DNA from: Triglochin maritima
Lineage: Eukaryota; Streptophyta; Magnoliopsida; Alismatales; Juncaginaceae
Assembly (NCBI GenBank): GCA_963682175.1
Contig: OY821779.1
Coordinates: forward strand, 1,934,501-1,998,500
Direction of reading: 5' to 3'
DNA length: 64,000 nt
The notes under the pieces: generated by a model
Told to the model about the DNA's origin: nothing
The model's database searches: none
Seen by the model: only the letters and a program-made list of their open reading frames with translations
Made by a program: the position numbers and the translations under genes
Shown: piece by piece, positions 27,911 to 45,567 of the stretch
Layout: the number at the start of each line of letters is the position of its first letter
Position numbering within the stretch: position 1 is the first letter of the stretch

Positions 27911-30506
27911 GGTTCTCCTCCCTATCCAGTATAGTATATGGATATCGAATTCGAATGTTTTGTGCTATTCGGCGTCAATTTTAGAACAAGCATTTCATAT
28001 TAGACTGTCATTGGCTCCAGTATGTGTACGATCTTTTATTCAACGATCCCCGTGTTCTTCCATAATTCTGGATCTTTTCGGCTAAAGTGGCATGATTAAT
28101 GTCTGTATCTTGTAATGGAACCTTGCTTCTATTTCACTATTTGTTTCCTTTTTTTTTGTGAAAGGAAGCGTAGCTATGAATTGTGTTTTGATGTAATTGC
28201 TTGTTTTCGTTTTTGTCATGCCTCTGCTACCTTTCAGTGCCCTTTGCACATTGCTTCAACTAATCATGGTACGACTCTTTCGTTCATTTAAGCCTTGAGT
28301 TGCGGGTGAGTCTGTCGTGAACATTGCAAACATTGTCACGCCCATGGGGTAGGGATACTACAGAAATCAGATACTAATAGTGGGATATGAATTTCCATAA
28401 CATATAGGCAGAATCCTTACGCACATATTTTATGTTTTATACGCTCATGTCTAACCTTCAGACCACGATCAAGGGATCTGTTTGTTACATTTGTATTCAT
28501 GCACGTGCCTTGTTATATCGTGCTACCTGGCTATCTTCAACAGTTTTGAAACATATGAAATAATAGGAGATTCTTCTCCTTTCTTTGCCACTAAATAAAA
28601 ATACAACATAAACGTATATGATTTCTAGTAAATCCTTGTAGCTATGAATGCGATTGTTCTTTTTTCCTACTGTTATATGAAAATCAAGCTCATATGGTTC
28701 AATAAAAAACGGAACAGAGATGACCCAAGGAATCTTTATCATTCAAAATACTAGTTTTTGGGACTAATTCTTCATTACAGGCATGATAAGTGTTGAAATG
28801 TTCCCCTCAGAGAACACGTACACGTTAGGTTAAGGTGTTTGGTACAGGTCACTATCCTCGGCAGTCTAGCTAAACAAAGTCCAATGTAACGGTGAGGAGC
28901 CTTAAATTAAATTTTCAGTTATAGTGTGTTAGAAAAATACCATCACCAGACAACACGAGGAGAGGTAAACAGAGATGTGGAATTGCTAATTTAATAGGGT
29001 TAATTACAATTTACCTCTTCGATCTTTGACTCAGTTGTATGTTGCACAATTATCCTTCGGAAATATGTACCTTTTGATATTTATGATTTTGACCATTTGC
29101 ATTCTATTTAACTTTTTTTCTTCAAATTGTTCTTAAATTTACAAGATAAACTCTTATTTCTTTATCTTTTTATTTCTTTCATTTTCTTTTCTTTTTTCAA
29201 AGAATTATAAAAAAGAAAAAAATATTTGAGAAAGAAAAGAAAACGGAAATTAAGAAAAATAATGAAGAATACAACTTTGTTTTGTAATATTAAAGGTAAT
29301 TTAGCAAGAGAAATTAAATAGGGGGCAACTACCAAATTCATAAATATCAGGATGCACTAATGTTTATTTCCAAAGAATATGGTTACAAAGTACAACTGTG
29401 TCAAACGTGAGAAGGCAAACAACAATTACCCTATTTACAATCGATATATTACTACTGTTTGAATATGAACCTCTAATTTGAACTTTCAAACAAACATCTA
29501 TTCGTCGAAGATTTTTTATACTATAAAGTATAGTGACTGCTCTCCAACATTTTTTTATCATACTATAAAGCATAAAAACAAGAAACAGATGACATTTTGA
29601 GATTGGGGATTTAAATTTCCTAGCTGGAGAATATCTAAAATGATATTCTTGTTCTCCTTATGCTATGAATCATGCAATTACTTGCCCAAACTTAATCGTG
29701 TAGTTTAAAGTCATTGATGGAAACAAAGCCAACTAACTAATGGAATCAGTTATACAAAAATAATTCTTAGGACAGCTTGTTGTCCAAGCCATATGCCCAT
29801 GTTGAGTATTGATTGTTGAAGCATACACTGTCTAACAACGTATAATAATATATAACATGGGTTTAAAATAACTAATTAAGTGTTTAATTTACTTTGTTCT
29901 TATTTAGCCTCTGAATCGAACTATTGAGTCACTTACCCTTGTCGTTGCAATATTTTTCTCCCTAAAAAAGGTAGGCTATCATCAAGTCAAACGAATAAAG
30001 AAACTAAGGCTTAGCCGGGGGGAAATGTAGAATATAGAAGTAGTTGCTATAAAATATGTGATTCAGTGCTTGTAATAAACCAGCTAGACATTTACGTTGG
30101 GTAGCAACCTTTTAAATTAATAAAGAAGTTAAAACGTCAGTTATCATGCCGCTCGATGACACTTTCTAGCTACCTGATTTCCTTTCTGTAATAGAAGTCA
30201 TAAGAAAACTAGAGTCGGTAATCTAAAGCGTTATCTTACTTAGATTCGATATTAACTTATTGCTTATTGGTAGTCTGAAATAATGCAGCATTGCAAGTTG
30301 AATTCGTGCTAATTCGATATTAACATTGAATAGTCCACTCTTGCAGAACCAAAACCATAAAAAAACTGTCATACGTGCGTTGAGGCGCAAACTTCTCGGA
30401 AATAATATTCCACAAAACAAAGAGGGGAAACCACGAAACCAGGAGCTCCCTCTTGTTGCTCCTCAGGCACATCCTAACATTTAGCTCCACCAGTTTCTTT
30501 ACTTAA
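27911..30506. other. Gene-free interval between 14-3-3 and the alcohol dehydrogenase gene
   Basis: It holds the 14-3-3 3' UTR and then AT-rich DNA. About 28998-29330 begins tagggttaattacaattta and includes a run of repeated Lys/Phe-type A/T tracts; it resembles the segment near 9768 and is likely a degenerate MITE. No convincing exon. Confidence 0.4.
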
Positions 30507-30514
30507 TATAAATA
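30507..30514 (+). promoter_or_regulatory. TATA box of the alcohol dehydrogenase-like gene
   Basis: TATAAATA, 152-159 bp upstream of the ATG at 30666. Confidence 0.5.
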
Positions 30515-30637
30515 CCCACATGATAGAGCAGGAAAAAAAACCCACCACAAGACAAGTGCATCTAAAGTGCAAACTAGTCTTTTTTTTCTCCCCTTCTGTC
30601 TCTTCTCCACCTATCACTAGAACTCTAGAAGTGATAG

Positions 30638-34107
<3,470 letters not shown>

Positions 34108-35081
34108 GCTTAAGTGTGTCACACAATTGATGACACACACCGGCAAGAAATATGGATTTGTCGGGAATTTGTTCTGTGTGTGTCGTGTAAGCTACGTAGT
34201 TGCGTAACAAGTAACAACTACTATGAAAAAAGCAAAACGGGTGAAGAAATTGTCTACAAATCTACAATTCAATAAGATGTTTGAACTTTGTGTCATGAAT
34301 TCTACAGATAGCAATAAAAAATTCGTTTCGAAATCCAAATTTCCAGTGTTCATCCCGCTTTTTACGAAAGAATTGAAGCAAATGACTGATTGTAAAACCA
34401 CATCCTTGTAGTCTAAAGTCTAAACAAAGTTCGGGAAAAGTAACAAAACACAAAACAATTAAAGGTAGAGGTGTAACCAATCAAGCAGCAGAAAAGAAGT
34501 CAAAGATATGAAATGTTAATTCTTTGCAATGCAAATCCTACAACAAGACATCAGATCGAGAACTTCATAAAACGGCGAAAGTATTCGTACCATCGCAAGA
34601 ATGAGTTTACATTGGCAATAGAAATAACAGAGGTTTCCATTGGCAATAGACATCTCACCCGCATAGTTAAATAACCATCGATCAGCATTCCCTTTAAGAC
34701 GAATTGTAATTGAAACATCTATCAACATGACCAAACAGAAAATGCCACAAGAATGAAAAATAACCAAGAGAACAGAAACTTACTACATGACATTATACAG
34801 ATTAAAGTAATAAACATTTCACAGACTATCATAAGCAAATTGCACAATTCACAGACTTCCACCAGTAATGATCGAAATCATAAGCAGAAATTAAGCATTG
34901 AATTTAGTAATAAGGAGTTAAACATCACAGACAACCATAAAAAATAAGAAACCAGAATCTCTGTTAACCAACTAATTATGCTTACATATACCCAACAAGA
35001 TGGAATATTGTTCTTGCTAAAGATTAAACATGCATAAAGCAAATCTAATATTAACAAAGCCCAGTGCGCAGAGCAGCATTC
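34108..35081. other. Convergent 3' flanks of the ADH-like and H3.3 genes
   Basis: AT-rich sequence between two stop codons; no gene or transposon recognised. Confidence 0.5.
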
Positions 35082-37120
<2,039 letters not shown>

Positions 37121-37448
37121 GCCGAGAATCTGAACCGGTTATCAGATCCAACGGTCACGGTCCGACGCGTGTGTGTTTCTCCAAGGGGGAATGACGGTTG
37201 TGGTTTGTCCGCCGGGTGACGTGGCCGATCCTTGGGTTTTCGGTTCTCGATTCCTATTGGTTGGATGTTTTGTCTCTCGGATCGTGCTTACTTTAGTCCC
37301 GATCGGACCATCTTGGCCGTCCGTTTCGGATTCTCGAAAGAGTGCAGTCTGATATGGTCCCTTTCTTCACGGACCAAAAAACGGAAGGTTGGGAAAATAA
37401 TAATTCGTTTCTTTTCAATAATTATTTTTAGACATAATAATTTCTTAC

Positions 37449-38454
37449 GGATCAGTTTGGCAACAATTTTCGGTTGAATATTTTAGGAAAAAATCATTTT
37501 TCTCAAAATCTCAAAAAAATGATATTTGATAAAAACGATTTTTAGATTTACTTTCTATCTGGATTTTACTTTTGTTCAAAGATCACTAAAACACTCTTTA
37601 ATCTAATGTTGATATTTTATTAAGTATAATAATGATGATATAACCGTTTTTTGCAACTAATAATGGTAAGTAGGGCTGAGCAAAACCCGGACCGGTCGGT
37701 CCGGGTTCGGTCCGAAAAGTTTTGTTTCGGTCCGGTCCGGGTTTCGGTCCGGAGAATTTTAAAATTTCGGTCCGGTCCGGACCGGTCTTTTTTTTGTTTT
37801 ATATTTAAAAAAAATCGGTTTTTGACCGGACCGAACCGGTCCGGTCTTCAGTCCTTAGGAATTCGGTCTGGTCCGGTCTTCGATCGTGACCCCAGAAAAA
37901 AATTCTGTCCGAATGCTCACCCCTAATGGTAAGGCATTTTCACTTATATTTCTCCCATTATTTATTCTCAACACAAAATTAGGAAGTTTAGCACTTAATC
38001 ACAAAATCAATTTTAACAAAATCAAATTATTGGAGATGTGTAATTTTATTAACGATCTTTCATGAAATGACAATTTGACATCCTTAAATATATAGCAGAC
38101 TTTTAATAATCAGGGAGAATGTGAAGGATATGATTTGCTTACATTATATAGATAGTTTAAAATAGACAATATTAATATTTCGAATAATATTACTTTTTAA
38201 TATCATAAATTACCAATATTTGAAATAATATTATTTCGTAAGAATAATAAGATCTTAATAAATTCAAATGGTAACAATCACAGAGCAACAAAAGGCAACC
38301 TCAAATTAGGTATTTGGAGAGAGAATATAGGAGTTGATTTCAAAAATCAACTTTTCAAAATCTCTTCCACTATTTTTTTCCTTTTGCCAATAACTTTTAA
38401 AAATCTTCCTAGATTATTCAAAAATCAACAAAAAAACTGTTGCCAAACGTACCC
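37449..38454. mobile_element. MITE with TTTGGCAACA-type ends, carrying a nested hAT MITE
   Basis: The left end GGATCAGTTTGGCAACA and the reverse complement of the right end, GGGTACGTTTGGCAACA, form inverted repeats. Flanking triplets are TAC and TAT, so a 3-bp duplication is only approximate. Without the nested 255 bp MITE at 37671 it would be about 740 bp. The ends resemble those at 11282-11869. Non-coding. Confidence 0.6.
37671..37925. mobile_element. hAT-type MITE, CCGGT family, copy 3 (255 bp)
   Basis: Ends TAGGGCTGAGC and, reverse complemented, TAGGGGTGAGC, with a perfect 8-bp duplication atggtaag at 37663-37670 and 37926-37933. The core is CGGTCCGG-rich. The perfect duplication suggests the most recent insertion of the three. 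Confidence 0.92.
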
Positions 38455-39107
38455 TATGTGTTGGGGAAAAAATTGTGTTGCGTTTTTTGCGTGGATACCC
38501 CTTATGTGTCACACTGTTTACGTATTGCATCATATATTTATCATTTAGGAACATTAGATTTTGAAGCTCCAAGTTCTAAACGATTAGAAAAGATAACCAA
38601 CTATTTTTTTCATAATAATCTATGAGTAGAACTAAAATAGCTTGATCTTAGAAGGGAAAATTTGGCAAGAAAATGTGTTCGACTGTGGTTTGGAAGCTGA
38701 TATCATGGTTCATACCGTTTGATGAGTGGATTGTGTAGCATGAAACCATATTTTGGCATATCCAGCTTCCTACACCTATTCATGGTATTTCTAAATTGGA
38801 AAATTTACTTGCAAAAGAAAACGATATTAATTGGAAATTTAGACCAGCATTTTTCTTATGATGATATTGGTGATGCAAATTTGACTTCCTCAACGACACC
38901 CATCAGTTCGTGTTTTGGAATTTCATAGCCAAGGGGGTCTTCTTAGATCTTACCTTGAAAGTAACACGCCTCTTCCTTTGAATTTAGAAGGAACATATGC
39001 TGCTCTCTTTAGTTAATTAGACCATACTAGATATCCGTACGAGAGGTATTCCAAGAGTTTTCTCATTTCACTCCGAAAAACTACTAAAAAGTTAGAGCTT
39101 AAACAAA
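38455..39107. other. Gene-free interval
   Basis: AT-rich DNA with no recognisable gene. A frame around 38719 is open for 69 codons but shows no protein-like features. Confidence 0.4.
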
Positions 39108-39241
39108 CTAAAATGTTATTCGTCGCTGTAAAACTACTAAAATCGTTCGTACAGATTACCATTTTGCCCTTCTACCCTTTCTACTTATAACTCTTCATTT
39201 CACTTTTCTAACACAACTTTCTCTTCTATTCAACAGATACA

Positions 39242-40575
39242 ATGTCTCCGAGGCCAGGAAAAGAACCACATACGCCCTGGATTACTCAAATATGGTAATT
39301 TTCCTTGGTTATTTTAATTAATTTTTTAAATATTTTTTTGGATGGACGTCCGCGGGAGACGCCCGACCCAACGAGTGAGCGGCCACCGGAATCGCTCCGG
39401 CAGACGCCTCCCCAGCGTTGGTGCGTCTCTCGCAGACGCCCCAATTTGTTTTAAATTGATTATAAATTGTGATAAATTTAAAATAAATTGAAAATTATGT
39501 TAATAATGAATTAAATTACTTTAGTAAATCCTTTATTGATTATAAATTGTGATAATTACTAAATAAATCGATTGTTATGTTAATAATTAGTTTAATTATT
39601 TTAGTAAGGAATTATTGATTAAAAGTTGTGATAATAGTTAAATAAATTGATTATTATGTTAATAATTAGTTGCGTACGATTTTAGTAAAAGATTATTGAT
39701 TAATTGTAATAATTCCTAAATAAATCAATTATTAAGTTAATAATTAGTTTAATTATTTTAGTAAATCCATTAATAAAATTTTATTTTTAAAATTGAATTA
39801 ATAGTCATCGGGTTACCGTAGAGGAAAAGGGAAATCAATTCCCTTACACGCGGTACGTAGTGTAGCAGATGAGTCAGGTCTTCGTTATCCACGTAGACGG
39901 AGTATTTCTGCTTCAGTTAGGAGAGATAGATTTTTTACATCGTCGTTAGACACCTGGGGATTCTTTCGATGATGATGATGATTCAGATGACTTGAGGAGT
40001 CACGACGAGAGTGACGATGAGAGCCGGTATGGCTTTAGGCCACAGAAGGAGGCGATACGTCATTACGGTCGAGGACGGGGGCGAGATTGTAGTCCTTCAG
40101 CTGAGTGGGTCATTGGGAATGGTCGATGTGGCCGGTTTGTGACCGGTGATTCGAGTTCGTGCACTGGAGACGCCCGAGCTCAGAAGAAGAAGATGGGTGA
40201 GGACGAGTCTTGGATCGTCGCGGATATGATGCCCGGTGGTCCTCTAGATGACAACGTCATTCCCAGTTTTGGAGGCCACATCGCCAGACGCATCTGGGAT
40301 GACGAGGATCGGAAGGTTTTGAAGTGCCATAATCGGCACAGAGCCTGTACGACATTGCAGGCTTGGCGTTCAGTGATGACTGATGATATGATGGCGACCG
40401 TCAGTAACAGTGGATTGGGTCACTTGCCTTACAACATGTTTTCCTGCATTGACATGTCGTTGATTTCGGCTTTCGTGGAGCGGTGGCAGCCTGACACCAA
40501 CACTTTCCACTTGCCGTTCGGAGAGATGACGATCATGTTGCATGACGTCTTTCAGATTCTGCACATTCCTGTTGT
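39242..40575 (+). pseudogene. PMD gene fragment of copy B
   Basis: Exon 1 starts at the ATG at 39242 (MSPRPGKEP) but has lost a base relative to A. Exon 2 starts at 39805 after TTAATAG. A two-base deletion near 39930 shifts the frame, and further on the sequence recovers the family frame at RSHDESDDESRYGF and runs through LISAFVERWQPDTNTFHLPF to ILHIPV, where the deletion junction cuts it. It keeps TGG (AEWVIG) where copy A has TGA. Confidence 0.85.
39345..39443. repeat. GC-rich palindrome array in PMD intron 1 of copy B
   Basis: GACGTCCGCGGGAGACGCCC, ACCGGAATCGCTCCGG and CAGACGCC units between the donor and the acceptor of the PMD fragment; shorter and more degenerate than in A. Confidence 0.7.
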
Positions 40576-40589
40576 AGGAATTTCTCTTT

Positions 40590-41255
40590 TATCGCCAACA
40601 AAATGTTACGTGGTCTTGCTTGTGCCTCTGTCATATCACGAACAATTTGTCTGGCCCCAACACTAAGTCCGCTGACCTATCGGTGACCATCTGAATAAAC
40701 AGCAAGTGCGTGGTTGTGTTGCCCATAGGTGCTACTAGAAACAACAACTCATCTATCACGATCCCGTCGCTCCACCACTTTAACCAAAAACCGACAACCG
40801 CAACATTTTTTTGTATTCTTTCGCAGTGCAATACTCGTATCACGAGAACTCATTTCACGTCTGCGATCACATCTCAGGTAACAATCCATCCAGTTATCTG
40901 TTTTTGGTTTGTATGATGATATAACCAAAAAAAATCTAGCTCCTATTGCAACTTGTTTCGCCCATTTACAAGTTTCCTCGATTGTTGTAAATATTTTCTT
41001 TACTATCAAAAAATTCACTGTAATATACTCAATTACCACCGAAATCTTGCAACGGAACCTGAAAAAAATTAATTTAACAGAAAATTTTAAAAAAACTGGG
41101 CTTCTGCCCAAAACGCCTCCACCAAGGTGGAGACACCTCGATAAGACGCCTCCACATTGGTGGAGGCGTCTTAGCCAGACGCCCGATGGGGGAAAAATCT
41201 GCCCCCGTTACCTCGCCGGATCCAGGTGATTCGCCAGATTTTTTCGTGGTGTTGA
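40590..41255 (-). pseudogene. Transposase N-terminal fragment of copy B
   Basis: The minus strand keeps the first ~150 residues of the transposase (IFTTIEETCKWAKQ, ISSYKPKTDNWMDCYLRCDR, GCRFLVKVVERRDRDR) with substitutions and an interruption after that point. The initiator ATG of exon 1 has become AAA (gaaaaaatctggcg near 41235), so translation could not start as in A. Confidence 0.85.
41104..41186. repeat. GC-rich palindrome array in transposase intron 1 of copy B
   Basis: AACGCCTCCACCAAGGTGGA and GACGCCTCCACATTGGTGGA units; two palindromes only. Confidence 0.75.
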
Positions 41256-41576
41256 TACTAGGAATGTGAGTAAAACTAAAGACAAACCCTTTGTTTAAAG
41301 ACACATGACGAAATGAGTATTAATTGATTTGTTAAGAGTAAAAAAATAATTTTCTGGCGACGAATAGTAGCCCCTAAACAAAAGTAAGCAATGATCTAAA
41401 ATCCAACTTGAAGCGCAAATTTCCATAACATCCATGTGATTGAAATTCAATTTTTTTTAATCTCCAAAGCAGCAGTAGATCGTACGGGAAAAATACAACA
41501 TCAATCTATGTTTCATAACCAATCAAAGAATGTGAATCACTACAAATAATGAAAGAACAAAGCAACCAAATGCACA

Positions 41577-41948
41577 TCAACTTGCAAGAATCTGGGTTCC
41601 ATTAGAGGCCTCAATTCTCATCTTCCCTTTCATGCTCCTCGAACCTGAGCCCATCAACAACTTCGACCAGAATCCTCTCTTCCTCCCTTCCTTCATCTCA
41701 TCTCTTTTCCAGCTCAAGCTATAATGTACTGGAGAGCTTTCGTAGGACGAGGAGCAAGTAGAAGAAGAATACGACGATTCAGACGAGTAAGGAGTGGACT
41801 CAGAAGAGGAAACCATAGTAACGCTAGAGCTACTAGAAGACGAGTGGAGTTGAGCCAATCTATCTTTAAGACATGAAGGGCAAACACCAGTGGATTGCTT
41901 GTGCTTTGGATGCTTCTTGCATCTCAAATCATTTCTTGAGTTCCCCAT
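41577..41948 (-). CDS. Small plant-specific protein with CxxHP...GVCxxCLxxRL motif
   Basis: Single-exon frame of 123 residues from a true ATG (MGNSRNDLRCKKHPKHKQST). The N-terminus reads CKKHP-x7-GVCPSCLKDRL, a four-ligand Cys/His pattern also seen at the N-terminus of the plant OCTOPUS/DUF740 proteins. A long Ser-rich stretch (residues ~35-75) follows, and then a basic segment (KRDEMKEGRKRGFWSKLLMG). It is far shorter than OCTOPUS proteins, so it is at most a short relative. It lies between copy B and the Harbinger remnant. Composition and codon use look like a real gene; function is unknown. Confidence 0.7.
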   Translation of the reverse strand: MGNSRNDLRCKKHPKHKQSTGVCPSCLKDRLAQLHSSSSSSSVTMVSSSESTPYSSESSYSSSTCSSSYESSPVHYSLSWKRDEMKEGRKRGFWSKLLMGSGSRSMKGKMRIEASNGTQILAS

Positions 41949-42490
41949 CTATGCTTTGATGGTGTTGTTATTAGTTGTCTAATTTCAAGTTTGTGAGGTG
42001 ATTGAAGTGGGCTGGGCATGTATAGGTGAGTGTTGGGGTGGCGCTAGTTTCTAGGATGATTCTTGCGGCGTTCTTCTGCAATTCCTACTTGTACCTTTTT
42101 GGTTAGCTTATCAAGAGTGGTTGGTGTTGTTTGGGCTTTTATGTGGTGTTGGAAGGAAACATCCGTGATGAGAAAAGTCTACACCGTGTGGGAAGGCAGG
42201 GCATGTTGGTCAATTTTACGAGATAGTTGTATGTTATTTACGGTCATCGTCAAAGTGACATGAGACTTCTCTTATGAAACGTTTCTTGACCAAATCATCC
42301 GTGAGGAAATATGTTGTCACGGAAATTGATACACTACATTTTATTTTATAAATGGTGGATTCAAATCACACCGGCCACATTTGTTTACAGGCTAGGAAAT
42401 TGAACTTACCAGATAAATAATACTTATATCGGTTGGGATACAAATTGTTTGCGCAAATATAGAGTATAAATATGTTTTACATGTCCATAA
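41949..42490. other. Gene-free interval upstream of the small Cys/Ser protein
   Basis: Probably holds the minus-strand promoter of the 41577-41948 gene. No transposon or gene recognised. Confidence 0.4.
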
Positions 42491-42499
42491 TGGTATACG

Positions 42500-44480
42500 A
42501 GTAAAAGAACAAAGTTACGTTTAAGTTTAAACCATAAATAACAACTTCTCACTCCACCACGTCAGCTCACCCCAATTATTAAAAAAAACCTTAATCACGC
42601 GCGGACTACCCCACTCACCCTACACTCTTTTTCTCTACATCATTTCTTAATTAAACAATTTTAATTTTTATACAACATTTAACAAATTACATTTTACATA
42701 ATTCTAATTATAATTACGTCTTCTAATTACTTTAACTCAAAAATATTTAATTTTTACTATTAAATCACAAAATTATTATTAAATAATTACGAAACCACAT
42801 TACATATTACCTAAACTGAAATCCAAAATATTACATTCAAAGTTAACAACCGACAATACATATTACATAAACTGGACTTCGAAATAGTACATTACAAATT
42901 ACATTAAACTTATTTTCAAACTGTTCATCGTCCGTAACGGTGCCATATATGCTCGATTAAATCGCCTTTCAGATCCAAATGTTGATTCCTATAACGCACC
43001 CCATCTTGATTAACAAAAAACTTGTGAATATCCGTTATACGATCGGTCGAATATGATATTTCCTCTGTAAGAGTTCCAGGTCGATCTTCCATAAATTCGC
43101 GAATATCTCCAAAATTGGCGTAAAAATCACGTTCGTCCTCCACAATCATGTTATGCATGATGATGCAAGTTGTCATTATTTTGGATAGTACGTCCATACT
43201 CCAAGCAAGAGCTGGATTTTTTATGATCGTCCAACTCGCTTGCAACACTCCGAAAGTGCGTTCATCTTTACGCGTTGCCTCCTGCACTTCAACAAATAAC
43301 CTGTACTTCAGGGTTCGAGGGTGAATGATGGCGGCCCACTGTAGATAAATATCATCAGTAAGATAATATCACATATCATATTGAACATCATTTACCTCAT
43401 AATTTACAGGTAGAGCTCGACCTTTCAGTATATCGTCGAAAACCGAAGATTGTTACAGGACGTTCAAGTCATTGGCCGAATCCAGAATTCCGAAGAAAGA
43501 ATGTCAAATCCATAAGTCGTACGATGTCACCACTTCAAGGATTAGGGTTGTTCTCCGAGAACGTCCTTGATGTTGTCCCTTCCAAGCAGCTGAACAATTT
43601 TTGCAAATCAATGCATACAATCGATACTCCACATCATACCTGGAAACCCACGTTGCTTACCAACGTGGAGTAGTCATGCCAAGTCATTTGCGGTTAGTTG
43701 GCGTAAATACTCAAGGTCGAAGATGTTAATAACACCTTCACAGAATTTGAGGAGGGCATTTCTGGATGTTGCTGCACTCATTCATAAGTACTCATCGATC
43801 ACACCAGTTGTCACGTCATAGGCTAATATTCGTATTGTTGTCGTTTTTTGTAATCCGAAAATGCTCATTCTACCAGTTGTATCTAGTGTTCGTTGGAAGA
43901 AGACATCAGATGATTCAACGACATTGTGAATACGCAGAAAGACATGATTTCGCATCCGAATCTTCTCCTGAAAAGAGAATCAGAATACACAGCGTTGTCA
44001 GAAAAATAATCGTCCATAAGACGTCTGTAACCAAGGTCACAATCTCTATTTGGGTTCGTCATTCTCCTTCGACGAAGCCTAGGACGTGTACTCCGTTCGT
44101 ACACAGCCTGAGTGGCCAAATCAATAGCACGGTCTATCAGATCGAATGTCTCACTGCAGTTGTCATCGTCGGATTGGGTGAGATTTGAACTACTATCCGA
44201 CATTGAGAATAACCTAATAATAGAAGAATTTAAGAAGATGTGAGAATATGTAGATATGTTTATAGTTGAGAGTAGATAGATGTATCCGTTGCATAGTACA
44301 TACGTGAATGCACAGTGCACACGTGACTGAATAGTACACGTGTGATTTCACAGTGCACAGTGATCTATCAATGCCATACGGATACATGATATGCATATCA
44401 TTCTTCCTCATTTTTTCCACGGTTGGTACCAGAGTGCCAACTGAATCAATGTCTTGACGTCTTCTAAAACCACGCACATA
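42500..44480 (-). mobile_element. Degenerate PIF/Harbinger element
   Basis: Bounds are approximate. The coding remnant at 42925-44203 identifies the superfamily. The left flank (about 42540-42660) has the C/T-rich TCACTCC/CACGTCAGCTCACC style seen at such ends, and 44285-44360 holds short CACAGTGCACACGTGA-type repeats typical of their subterminal DNA. Target duplications could not be fixed. Confidence 0.6.
42925..44203 (-). pseudogene. PIF/Harbinger DDE transposase, broken by stops and frameshifts
   Basis: Minus strand from MSDSSSNLTQSDDDNCSETF at 44203 to a stop at 42925. The middle reads, across frames, LQKTTTIRILAYDVTTGVID, NALLKFCEGVINIFDLEYL, RGFPGMMWSIDCMH (first catalytic Asp), LILEVVTSYDLWI (second Asp) and the end RKDERTFGVLQASWTIIKN with ACIIMHNMI-like text, matching plant Harbinger transposases. 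In-frame stops occur after DEYL, after NDLA, after DCMH and after DLWI, and the N-terminal part is in a different frame. No functional protein is possible. Confidence 0.85.
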
Positions 44481-44489
44481 AGAAATTTG

Positions 44490-45567
44490 AAGAGAAGAAG
44501 ATACCGTTGTTGGTGTAAATAATTGACAATCGACAAAACATATTATAAGACGCCTATCATTTTGTCAACAAGATCAAGCAGAAGCAGTCTACCTCAATGT
44601 GTCAAATGAAAAGAAGCTCGTGTAAACGTTGCTAAGCATCATAGTTGACTAAGTCTGGAATCAAGTAAAAAACTTCCACGTGGTTATCGTGACTGGACAA
44701 ACTAAACCCATAGTCCAAGTCAAACCACCCGCCTTTAATAATCACGATAACCTTGACCTTCGAAGTTCGAACTGACCCAACACGGTCGGAAACCAACTGC
44801 ATGGTTACCGAAACCAGGTCAAATAAAATGACTATAGTTAAGAGGACCGAAAAAAATGGAAGAGGGCAAATTGACTTTACATTTGGATCTTCTCGGTTCT
44901 AAAGAGCGAGGTAGGACCGTAGGATGCCAGATGACTTCAGAACGTTTCTAAAAAGGTACCAATGCCTCAACTTGGAATATTAAGATAACCATAAGCACCA
45001 CGTAATGGAGCAAACATTTTAATATGGAATAAATTAGCGAATCCGTTATTCTTGCTCAATAATGGTAGCCGGTCGTAAAAAGGTTCTGCTGCGGAAACAA
45101 TAATAAGTACTAAAACAGAAAATGAAACCCAAATCTGATGTTGAGAGGTAATTACATTGTCCAAGAGAAACATTCTAGATAATTATCGATAACATGCTTA
45201 GAAAATACAAGGATGGAACTAGCACAAAATACTTGGTCGAAAAATGGGCCTTAGGTTAAACAGTTATACCTCGTATACATACAATATAAAACTTATACTG
45301 CTACATAGAACATAATCTGCAAAAATATTATCTGATGCCATCTCTACTTAAGATGATTAGACAGAGCAGATCTTTAAAACTGACCGGTGATATGGAAGCA
45401 GAACCTCTATTACCATGGTCGATATTGTAATCAGATAGTAAGGTACTGACGTCGTACCATAAAGATAAAACACGAGCAGAACAAATTAAAATAGAAGAAA
45501 AACATGCAGATAAACTAGAGCTGCAGAAACATTCTACTTGACAAGATTTACCTCTACTTCAACAGAA
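44490..45567. other. Gene-free interval downstream of the pinin-like gene
   Basis: Includes the 3' UTR of the pinin-like gene near 45567. No other gene or clear repeat. Confidence 0.45.

Larger units (their letters stand above)
39108..41374 (-). mobile_element. MULE family copy B: 2.3 kb internally deleted derivative, inverted relative to A
   Basis: Inverted ends (left gttattcgtcgc, right gcgacgaatag) match copy A. The flanks share taaacaaa (39100-39107 and 41375-41382), eight bases of a probable 9-bp duplication. The PMD half comes first on the plus strand and the transposase start on the minus strand, the mirror image of A. Everything corresponding to about 17510-21280 of A (transposase core, OTU and most of the PMD) is missing. 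It cannot mobilise itself. Confidence 0.9.
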
